A DNA stretch of 64,000 nucleotides, taken from Aplectana chamaeleonis. Lineage: Eukaryota > Nematoda > Chromadorea > Rhabditida > Cosmocercidae. The stretch spans positions 1 to 64,000 of the forward strand of contig JAPDOI010001444.1 of NCBI GenBank assembly GCA_029168955.1. Reading direction: 5' to 3'. This document shows positions 54,901-64,000 of the stretch, piece after piece (the stretch's first letter is position 1; each line of letters begins with the position of its first letter). The translations under genes and the position numbers were made by a program. The notes below the pieces were generated by a model. The model worked only from the letters and a program-made list of their open reading frames with translations, searched no databases and was not told the DNA's origin.

Positions 54901-57900
54901 TTTTCTACGGCGTCCTGCACACTCCCACTTGGGTCCCGCCCACTTCCTACGGCGTCCGGCGCACTCTACCTTGGGCCCGCACACTATCTACGGCGTCCGG
55001 CGCTCTTCGAATTGGGTCCCGCACACTTTCTTCGGCGTCCGGCGCACTCGCATTTGGGTCCCACATACTTTATCTGGCGTCCTGCGCACTCTACCCTGGG
55101 TCCCGCACACTTTTTACGGCGTTTGGCGCACTCGCATTTGGATCCCACACATTTTCTACGGCGTCCTGCGCACTCCCACTTGGGTCCCGCACACTTTGTT
55201 CGGCGTTTGGCGCACTCGCATCTGGATCCCACACATTTTCTACGGCGTCCTGCGCACTCCCACTTGGGTCCCGCCCACTTCCTACGGCGTCCGGCGCACT
55301 CTACCTTGGGCCCGCACACTATCTACGGCGTCCGGCGCTCTTCGAATTGGGTCCCGCACACTTTCTTCGGCGTTCGGCGCACTCGCATTTGGGTCCCACA
55401 TACTTTATCTGGCGTCCTGCGCACCCTACCTTGGGTCCCGCACACTTTTACGGCGTTTGGCGCACTCGCATTTGGGTCCCACATACTTTATCTGGCGTCC
55501 TGCGCACTCTACCTTGGGTCCCGCACACTTTTTACGGCGTTTGGCGCACTCGCATTTGGATCCCACACATTTTCTACGGCGTCCTGCGCACTCCCACTTG
55601 GGTCCCGCCCACTTCCTACGGCGTCCGGCGCACTCTACCTTGGGCCCGCACACTCTCTTGGGCGTCCGCCGCTCTTCGACTTGGGTCCCGCCCACTTTAT
55701 CTGGCGTCCTGCGCACTCTACCTTGGGTCCCGCTCACTTTCTACGTCGTCGGCCGCACTCTACCTTGGGTCCCGCACATTTTCTACGGCGTCCTGCACAC
55801 TCCCACTTGGGTCCCGCCCACTTCCTACGGCGTCCGGCGCACTCTACCTTGGGCCCGCACACTATCTACGGCGTCCGGCGCTCTTCGAATCGGGTCCCGC
55901 ACACTTTCTTCGGCGTCCGGGGCACTCGCATTTGGGGCCCACATACTTTATCTGGCGTCCTGCGCACTCTACCTTGGGTCCCGCACACTTTTACGGCGTT
56001 TGGCGCACTCGCATTTGGATCCCACACATTTTCTACGGCGTCCTGCGCACTCCCACTTGGGTCCCGCACCCTTTGTCCGCCGTCTGGCGCCCTCGCATCT
56101 GGGTCCCACGGATTTGCTGCGGCGTGGTGCGCACTCCCACTTGGGTCCCGCCCACTTCCTACGGCGTCCGGCGCACTCTACCTTGGGCCCGCACACTATC
56201 TACGGCGTCCGGCGCTCTTCGAATTGGGTCCCGCACACTTTCTTCGGCGTTCGGCGCACTCGCATTTGGGTCCCACATACTTTATCTGGCGTCCTGCGCA
56301 CCCTACCTTGGGTCCCGCACACTTTTTACGGCGTTTGGCGCACTCGCATTTGGGTCCCACATACTTTATCTGGCGTCCTGCGCACTCTACCTTGGGTCCC
56401 GCACACTTTTACGGCGTTTGGCGCACTCGCATTTGGCTCCCCCACATTTTCTACGGCGTCCTGCGCACTCCCACTTGGGTCCCGCCCACTTCCCTACGGC
56501 GTCCGGCGCACTCTACCTTGGGCCCGCACACTATCTACGGCGTCCGGCGCTCTTCGAATTGGGTCCCGCACACTTTATCTGGCGTCCTGCGCACTCTACC
56601 TTGGGTCCCGCACACTTTCTACGTCGTCGGCCGCACTCTACCTTGGGTCCCGCACATTTTCTACGGCGTCCTGCACACTCCCACTTGGGTCCCGCCCACT
56701 TCCTACGGCGTCCGGCGCACTCTACCTTGGGCCCGCACACTATCTACGGCGTCCGGCGCTCTTCGAATTGGGTCCCGCACACTTTCTTCGGCGTCCGGCG
56801 CACTCGCATTTGGGTCCCACATACTTTATCTGGCGTCCTGCGCACTTTTTACGGCGTTTGGCGCACTCGCATTTGGATCCCACACATTTTCTACGGCGTC
56901 CTGCGCACTCCCACTTGGGTCCCGCACACTTTGTTCGGCGTTTGGCGCACTCGCATCTGGATCCCACACATTTTCTACGGCGTCCTGCGCACTCCCACTT
57001 GGGTCCCGCCCACTTCCTACGGCGTCCGGCGCACTCTACCTTGGGCCCGCACACTATCTACGGCGTCCGGCGCTCTTCGAATTGGGTCCCGCACACTTTC
57101 TTCGGCGTTCGGCGCACTCGCATTTGGGTCCCACATACTTTATCTGGCGTCCTGCGCACCCTACCTTGGGTCCCGCACACACTTTTTACGGCGTCCGGCG
57201 CACTCGCATTTGGGTCCCACAAACTTTATCTGGCGTCCTGCGCACTCTACCTTGGGTCCCGCCCACTTCCTACGGCGTCCGGCGCACTCTACCTTTCGCC
57301 CGCACACCATCTACGGCGGCCGGCGCTCTTCGCAATTGGGTCCCACACTTTTTCTACGGCGTCCTGCGCACTCTACCTTGGGTCCCGCACACTTTCTACG
57401 TCGTTTGGCGCACTCGCATTTGGATCCCACACATTTTCTACGGCGTCCTGCACACTCCCACTTGGGTCCCGCCCACTTCCTACGGCGTCCGGCGCACTCT
57501 ACCTTGGGCCCGCACACTATCTACGGCGTCCGGCGCTCTTCGAATTGGGTCCCGCACACTTTCTTCGGCGTCCGGCGCACTCGCATTTGGGTCCCACATA
57601 CTTTATCTGGCGTCCTGCGCACTCTACCCTGGGTCCCGCACACTTTTTACGGCGTTTGGCGCACTCGCATTTGGATCCCACACATTTTCTACGGCGTCCT
57701 GCGCACTCCCACTTGGGTCCCGCACACTTTGTTCGGCGTTTGGCGCACTCGCATCTGGATCCCACACATTTTCTACGGCGTCCTGCGCACTCCCACTTGG
57801 GTCCCGCCCACTTCCTACGGCGTCCGGCGCACTCTACCTTGGGCCCGCACACTATCTACGGCGTCCGGCGCTCTTCGAATTGGGTACCGCACACTTTCTT

Positions 57901-60900
57901 CGGCGTTCGGCGCACTCGCATTTGGGTCCCACATACTTTATCTGGCGTCCTGCGCACCCTACCTTGGGCCCCGCACACTTTTTACGGCGTTTGGCGCACT
58001 CGCCTTTGGATCCCACATACCTTATCTGGCGTCCTGCGCACTCTACCTTGGGTCCCGCACACTTTTTACGGCGTTTGGCGCACTCGCATTTGGATCCCAC
58101 ACATTTTCTACGGCGTCCTGCGCACTCTACCTTGGGTCCCGCACACTTTTTACGGCGTTTGGCGCACTCGCATTTGGATCCCACACATTTTCTACGGCGT
58201 CCTGCACACTCCCACTTGGGTCCCGCCCACTTCCTACGGCGTCCGGCGCACTCTACCTTGGGCCCGCACACTATCTACGGCGTCCGGCGCTCTTCGAATT
58301 GGGTCCCGCACACTTTCTTCGGCGTCCGGCGCACTCGCATTTGGGTCCCACATACTTTATCTGGCGTCCTGCGCACTCTACCCTGGGTCCCGCACACTTT
58401 TACGGCGTTTGGCGCACTCGCATTTGGATCCCACACATTTTCTACGGCGTCCTGCGCACTCCCATGGGTCCCGCACACTTTGTTCGGCGTTTGGCGCACT
58501 CGCATCTGGATCCCACACATTTTCTACGGCGTCCTGCGCACTCCCACTTGGGTCCCGCCCACTTCCTACGGCGTCCGGCGCACTCTACCTTGGGCCCGCA
58601 CACTATCTACGGCGTCCGGCGCTCTTCGAATTGGGTCCCGCACACTTTCTTCGGCGTTCGGCGCACTCGCATCTGGGTCCCACATACTTTATCTGGCGTC
58701 CTGCGCACCCTACCTTGGGTCCCGCACACTTTTTGCGGCGTTTGGCGCACTCGCATTTGGATCCCACATACTTTATCTGGCGTCCTGCGCACTCTACCTT
58801 GGGTCCCGCACACTTTTTACGGCGTTTGGCGCACTCGCATTTGGATCCCACACATTTTCTACGGCGTCCTGCGCACTCTACCTTGGGTCCCGCACACTTT
58901 TTACGGCGTTTGGCGCACTCGCATTTGGATCCCACACATTTTCTACGGCGTCCTGCGCACTCCCACTTGGGTCCCGCACACTTTGTTCGGCGTCCGGCGC
59001 ACTCTACCTTGGGCCCGCACACTATCTACGGCGTCCGGCGCTCTTCGAATTGGGTCCCGCACACTTTCTTCGGCGTCCGGCGCACTCGCATTTGGGTCCC
59101 ACATACTTTATCTGGCGTCCTGCGCACTCTACCTTGGGTCCCGCACACTTTTTACGGCGTTTGGCGCACTCGCATCTGGATCCCACACATTTTCTACGGC
59201 GTCCTGCGCACTCCCACTTGGGTCCCGCCCACTTCCTACGGCGTCCGGCGCACTCTACCTTGGGTCCCGCACACTTTTTACGGCGTTTGGCGCACTCGCA
59301 TTTGGATCCCACACATTTTCTACGGCGTCCTGCGCACTCTGCCTTGGGTCCCGCACACTTTCTACGTCGTCGGCCGCACTCTACCTTGGGTCCCGCACAT
59401 TTTCTACCGCGTCCTGCACACTCCCACTTGGGTCCCGCCCACTTCCTACGGCGTCCGGCGCACTCTACCTTGGGCCCGCACACTATCTACGGCGTCCGGC
59501 GCTCTTCGAATTGGGTCCCGCACACTTTCTTCGGCGTTCGGCGCACTCGCATCTGGGTCCCACATACTTTATCTGGCGTCCTGCGCACCCTACCTTGGGT
59601 CCCGCACACTTTGTTCGGCGTTTGGCGCACTCGCATCTGGATCCCACACATTTTCTACGGCGTCCTGCGCACTCCCACTTGGGTCCCGCTCACTTCCTAC
59701 GGCGTCCGGCGCACTCTACCTTGGGCCCGCACACTATCTACGGCGTTCGACGCTCTTCGAATTGGGTCCCCCACACTTTCTTCGGCGTCCGGCGCACTCG
59801 CATTCGGGGCCCACATACTTTAGCTGGCGTCCTGCGCACTCTACCTTGGGTCCCGCACACTTTTTACGGCGTTTGGCGCACTCGCATTTGGATCCCACAC
59901 ATTTTCTACGGCGTCCTGCGCACTCCCACTTGGGTCCCGCACACTTTGTTCGGCGTCCGGCGCACTCTACCTTGGGTCCCCCACACTATCTACGGCGTCC
60001 CGCGCTCTTCCAATTGGGTCCCGCACACTTTCTTCGGCGTCCGGCGCGCTCGCATTTGGCTCCCACATACTTTATCTGGCGTCCTACGCACTCTACCTTG
60101 AGTCCCGCACACTTTCTTCGGCGTTTGGCGCACTCGCATTTGGATCCCACACATCTTCTACGGCGTCCTGCGCACTCCCACTTGGGTCCCGCCCACTTCC
60201 TACGGCGTCCGGCGCACTCTACCTTGGCCCCGCACACTCTCTACGGCGTCCGGCGCTCTTCCAATTGGGTCCCGCCCCCTTTCTTCGGCGTCCGGCGCAC
60301 TCGCATTTGGGTCCCACATACTTTATCTGGCGTCATGCGCACTCTACCTTGGGTCCCGCACATTTTCTACGGCGTCCTGCACACTCCCACTTGGGTCCCG
60401 CCCACTTCCTACGGCGTCCGGCGCACTCTACCTTGGGCCCGCACACTATCTACGGCGTCCGGCGCTCTTCGAATTGGGTCCCGCACACTTTCTTCGGCGT
60501 CCGGCGCACTCGCATTTGGGTCCCACATACTTTATCTGGCGTCCTGCGCACTCTACCTTGGGTCCCGCACACTTTTTACGGCGTTTGGCGCACTCGCATT
60601 TGGATCCCACACATTTTCTACGGCGTCCTGCGCACTCCCACTTGGGTCCCGCACACTTTTTACGGCGTTTGGCGCACTCGCATTTGGATCCCACACATTT
60701 TCTACGGCGTCCTGCGCTTTCCCACTTGGGTCCCGCACACTTTGTTCGGCGTCCGGCGCACTCTACCTTGGGCCCGCACACTATCTACGGCGTCCGGCGC
60801 TCTTCGAATTGGGTCCCGCACACTTTCTTCGGCGTCCGGCGCACTCGCATTCGGGGCCCACATACTTTAGCTGGCGTCCTGCGCACTCTACCTTGGGTCC

Positions 60901-62091
60901 CGCACACTTTTTACGGCGTTTGGCGCACTCGCATTTGGATCCCACACATTTTCTACGGCGTCCTGCGCACTCCCACTTGGGTCCCGCACACTTTGTTCGG
61001 CGTCCGGCGCACTCTACCTTGGGTCCCGCACACTATCTACGGCGTCCGGCGCTCTTCCAATTGGGTCCCGCACACCTTCTTCGGCGTCCGGCGCGCTCGC
61101 ATTTGGGTCCCACATACTTTATCTGGCGTCCTACGCACTCTACCTTGAGTCCCGCACACTTTCTTCGGCGTTTGGCGCACTCGCATTTGGATCCCACACA
61201 TTTTCTACGGCGTCCTGCGCACTCCCACTTGGGTCCCGCACACTTTGTTCGGCGTTTGGCGCACTCGCATCTGGATCCCACACATTTTCTACGGCGTCCT
61301 GCGCACTCCCACTTGGGTCCCGCCCACTTCCTACGGCGTCCGGCGCACTCTACCTTGGGCCCGCACACTATCTACGGCGTCCGACGCTCTTCGAATTGGG
61401 TCCCGCACACTTTCTTCGGCGTCCGGCGCACTCGCATTTGGGTCCCACATACTTTATCTGGCGTCCTGCGCACTCTACCTTGGGTCCCGCACACTTTTTA
61501 CGGCGTTTGGCGCACTCGCATTTAGATCCGACACATTTTCTACGGCGTCCTGCGCACTCCCACTTGGGTCCCGCACACTTTGTTCGGCGTCCGGCGCACT
61601 CTAACTTGGGTCCCGCACACTATCTACGGCGTCCGGCGCTCTTCCAATTGGGTCCCGCACACTTTCTTCGGCGTCCGGCGCGCTCGCATTAGGGTCCCAC
61701 ATACTTTATCTGGCGTCCTACGCACTCTACCTTGGGTCCAGCACACTTTTTACGGCGTTCTGCGCACTCCTACTTGAGTCCCTCACATTTTCTACGGCGT
61801 CCGGTGCTCTTCCAATTGGGTCCCGCACACTTTCTTCGGCGTGCGGTGCACTCGGATTTGGGTCCCACATATTTTCTACGGCGTCCTGCGCACTCCCACT
61901 TGGGTTCCGCCCACTTCCTACGGCGTCCGGCGCACTCTACCTTGGGCCCGCACACTATCTACGGCGTCCGGCGCTCTTCGAATTGGGTCCCGCACACTTT
62001 ATCTGGCGTCCGGCGCACTGGCATTTGGGTCCCACATACTTTATCTGGCGTCCTGCGCACTCTACCTTGGGTACCTTGGGTTACCTTGGGT
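36992..62091. repeat. 25-kb minisatellite, 42-bp monomer, ~335-bp higher-order unit
   Basis: Uninterrupted tandem monomers of about 42 bp with the conserved cores CGGCGTCCGGCGCACTC and CTTGGGTCCCGCACACTTT; dividing length by monomer size gives roughly 600 copies. Variant monomers recur in a fixed order of eight (seven of 42 bp and one of 41 bp ending GGGCCCGCACACTA), making a unit of about 335 bp. For example, landmark positions 53058, 53393 and 53728 are exactly 335 apart, as are 46662/46997, 54984/55319 and 57517/57852. Partial units and 42-bp-step insertions or deletions break the order in places. The plus strand is C-rich and A-poor, which removes nearly all stop codons and yields very long empty frames in all three forward phases. 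Confidence 0.97.
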
Positions 62092-64000
62092 ATACGCTTC
62101 CATTCAGTACGGTTTGCAGCAATAAGTTTAGCGTTAGGAACACTGCACCGTTGGGTTTTTAGATCTTCTTCTATATGCTTGAGCCACGTCTTCTTCGGGG
62201 CCGTTCTCTGGATCTTCCACGACGGCGGGCGCTTCCGCCACAGCATACTGTACGGGAGCCGGCCAGCATCCATTCGACATACATGTCCAAACCACCGTAA
62301 TCTTCTTGTCTTCAGTTGCTCTTCAACCAGCGGTTGATCCATACAGCTTCTTCTTATGTTATCGTTGCAAATACGGTCGCGAATCGTAATCCCAAGAATA
62401 TGTCGCAGGCACCGCAATTGGAAGACTTCCAGCTTGACAAGGTCTGGCTTCAGTAGAGTCCATGTTTCCGAACCATACAGTAGAATCGGAATTATTAGCG
62501 CTCGAAACAATCGCATTTTAGTCTCCAGTGAAACATTGTTTTTCTTCCACAGACACCAACCAAGCGATGCAAACGCACTGGATGCCTGCCCGATCCTGCT
62601 GCATACCTCTGCTGTGGCCGCAACTTTCCGTTCTTGCTCGACTGATCCAAGGTATTTGAACTCCTTGACCTGCTGAAGTTCCGCCCCTTCGAAGTGCACA
62701 GTTGCAGGCGAGCCATCCGATGTCATCACTTTTGTCTTCTCCTGATTTATTCTTAGGCCGTAAGAGCTTGCAACAAGCGCCACTCTATTTATCAGGTACG
62801 CTGCATCCTCATCGGTATGCGCAAACACTGCACTGTCATCCGCAAACATCAGATCCGAGACGTATCCATTAGTGCTATACTGAACACCTCTTCTCTTCTC
62901 AAAGACCTCCCTCATAATAGCGTCGACGACAGTATTGAAGAGCAACGGCGATATAACATCACCTTGGCGAACTCCAGCTTTAACCTTAAACTCTTCCGAC
63001 AGCTTATCTCCAACGCGAACCGAGCTGGAAGAACCTTCATACGTTTTCTGGAGCAGGTTAACTATCTTGTCTGGTACATTTTCGCTATCAAGTGCTCTCC
63101 ACAGCGCAGGCCAATGAACACAGTCGAATGCAGACTTGAAATCAATGAAAGTGATGACAATTCGCTTTCCAGTGCGGATCCTCTCTTCCATAAGTTGTCG
63201 AAGAGTGAAAACTTGATCACTGCAGCTTCTCCCTGTCCGAAACCCTGCTTGTTCCTCACGACCGGTCTGTTCTCGATGACGTTGAAGCCTGTTTTGGATA
63301 ATCTTCATGAAGACTTTGCCTACGATTGACAGCAGACTGATCCATCGGTAATTTTTGCAGTCCCTGGCGTCGCCCTTCTTGTGGATGGGTACAATTATTG
63401 CACGTTTCCAAGTAGCGGGTATGTTCTCTGACTGCCAGATGAGAGTTATTAGACGATGAAGCTGAAGTAGCAACACGTTTCCACCCGCTTTGATGGCCTC
63501 AGCAGCAACATTGTCAACGCCTGATGCCCTGCCGTTCTTCAGCGATTTGATAGCAGTCTTCAGTTCCTCCACAGTGGGCTCTGAGCCGAGATCAGAATCT
63601 TCTGGCGCATCGATTGATGGTGGCTTGGGAAGCGGTCCCTGTGGCGCTTCATGACTGAAGAGTTCACCGAAGAACTGTTGCCAGCGACGAAGACGCTCTT
63701 CCACAGAGCGCACAAACGATCCATCTGCATTCCTAATGCTATCGCTAACGCGTTTCGTCTTCTTTCCAGGCCGCTTGAGTGTCCGATAGAGGGTGCGATA
63801 GTCATGCCTGTTAGCGGACTCCTCCAAATCAGCAGCCACCTTATTCCAGTACGACTCCATTTCCGCTTTCAGCCTGCAATGAAGTTCTCTGCTGAGTTGC
63901 CGGTATCGATCAAAATTAGTCAGTTTTGCTCGCTTCCTCTCTTCGATGAGTAGCAAGGATTCGTCTGTTATCCACGGCTGGATCCGCCTGCGAGTAACAG
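61959..64000 (-). CDS. RTE-type reverse transcriptase, partial, fused to the array
   Basis: This is the polymerase part of a non-LTR retrotransposon of the RTE-like group that copies its RNA at a nicked target. The minus-strand frame is open from the window end (14 codons, TRRRIQPWITDESLL, precede the first listed codon at 63956) to a stop at 61959. Counting from 63956: SLKNGRASGVDNVAAEAIKA (about 139-157), IVPIHKKGD (189-196), TFIDFKSAFDCVHW with catalytic Asp near 272, GVRQGDVISPLLF near 328-340, and LMFADDSAVFAH with the FADD box at 371-374. The C-terminal RRLRWFGHVCRMD near 551-563 is typical of the group. The upstream endonuclease must lie beyond the window. The element itself ends near RTEWKRI (about 62090); the last approximately 45 codons are array sequence read in frame. 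The usual G of NYRGISL is W here. There are no internal stops. Confidence 0.88.
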   Translation of the reverse strand, partial: VTRRRIQPWITDESLLLIEERKRAKLTNFDRYRQLSRELHCRLKAEMESYWNKVAADLEESANRHDYRTLYRTLKRPGKKTKRVSDSIRNADGSFVRSVEERLRRWQQFFGELFSHEAPQGPLPKPPSIDAPEDSDLGSEPTVEELKTAIKSLKNGRASGVDNVAAEAIKAGGNVLLLQLHRLITLIWQSENIPATWKRAIIVPIHKKGDARDCKNYRWISLLSIVGKVFMKIIQNRLQRHREQTGREEQAGFRTGRSCSDQVFTLRQLMEERIRTGKRIVITFIDFKSAFDCVHWPALWRALDSENVPDKIVNLLQKTYEGSSSSVRVGDKLSEEFKVKAGVRQGDVISPLLFNTVVDAIMREVFEKRRGVQYSTNGYVSDLMFADDSAVFAHTDEDAAYLINRVALVASSYGLRINQEKTKVMTSDGSPATVHFEGAELQQVKEFKYLGSVEQERKVAATAEVCSRIGQASSAFASLGWCLWKKNNVSLETKMRLFRALIIPILLYGSETWTLLKPDLVKLEVFQLRCLRHILGITIRDRICNDNIRRSCMDQPLVEEQLKTRRLRWFGHVCRMDAGRLPYSMLWRKRPPSWKIQRTAPKKTWLKHIEEDLKTQRCSVPNAKLIAANRTEWKRIPKVTQGTQGRVRRTPDKVCGTQMPVRRTPDKVCGTQFEERRTP

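Noticed and set aside
40572..60101. A single 6509-codon open reading frame, and companions of 4451, 2364, 2240 and 1977 codons
   Set aside because: They lie wholly inside the tandem array, occur in all three forward frames at once, cross 41-bp monomers that rotate the phase, and are expected from the A-poor composition. No domain is seen.
44130..60781. Serial 83-153-codon minus-strand frames, such as those beginning with a cysteine- and lysine-rich CGPKVECAGRRRK
   Set aside because: These are the reverse strand of the same monomers. They start at non-ATG codons and end at the TAG created by each 41-bp monomer.
36992..62091. CRISPR-like array
   Set aside because: Repeats are contiguous 42-bp monomers without unique spacers, in a eukaryotic genome.

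Overview
The window is nematode genomic DNA, most likely from a clade V (strongylid or hookworm-like) worm. The strongest evidence is an exact 22-nt match to nematode spliced leader SL1 at 12205-12226. Supporting evidence is Tc3-like and mariner pseudogenes, a CR1/Jockey-type LINE, an RTE-type reverse transcriptase, Penelope-like element (PLE) pieces and nematode-style splice sites. No bacterial gene organisation, CRISPR array, tRNA or rRNA was seen. The window is almost entirely repeats; I found only one candidate host gene, a small membrane protein at 5.8-6.6 kb, and one SL1-associated coding fragment.

Layout. 1-4991: a large imperfect palindrome with arms of about 2 kb around a 1 kb spacer. 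5.08-5.28 kb: remnant of a PLE on the minus strand, with a hammerhead-like fold. 5.8-6.6 kb: candidate exons of a membrane protein. 6.8-7.5 kb: GGATAAAATC-type minisatellite and a (TG)n tract between direct repeats. 7.95-9.0 kb: a TTAA-flanked MITE and a dispersed repeat. 9.81-11.10 kb: a PLE 3' module with a GIY-YIG endonuclease piece, mirror-image 454-bp arms, two hammerhead-like motifs and a 12-bp target duplication. 11.8-13.6 kb: SL1-bearing fragment and a Tc3-like transposase pseudogene. 13.8-14.5 kb: MITEs stacked at TTAA sites. 15.8 kb: a long hairpin. 16.5-19.6 kb: a DNA element with long terminal inverted repeats, carrying a broken LINE.

21280-31874 appears to be one 10.6-kb hAT-type insertion (15-bp terminal repeats, identical 8-bp target duplications) that carries several smaller MITEs, hairpins and palindromes but no transposase I can recognise. 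33.3-36.6 kb holds a MITE with perfect TTAA duplications, a possible RT scrap, a duplicated segment and a mariner pseudogene cut off by GC-rich short palindromes.

36992-62091 is a 25-kb minisatellite with a 42-bp monomer arranged in an about 335-bp, eight-monomer higher-order repeat. It is so poor in A on the plus strand (T on the minus) that stop codons are rare in every frame, producing apparent reading frames up to 6509 codons that I do not believe are genes. At its right edge a largely intact RTE-type reverse transcriptase on the minus strand reads in frame into the array.

The common theme is inverted and nested mobile DNA, not cooperating genes: TTAA-targeting MITE families recur across the window, PLE pieces with ribozyme-like folds occur twice, and the array and RTE are physically fused.
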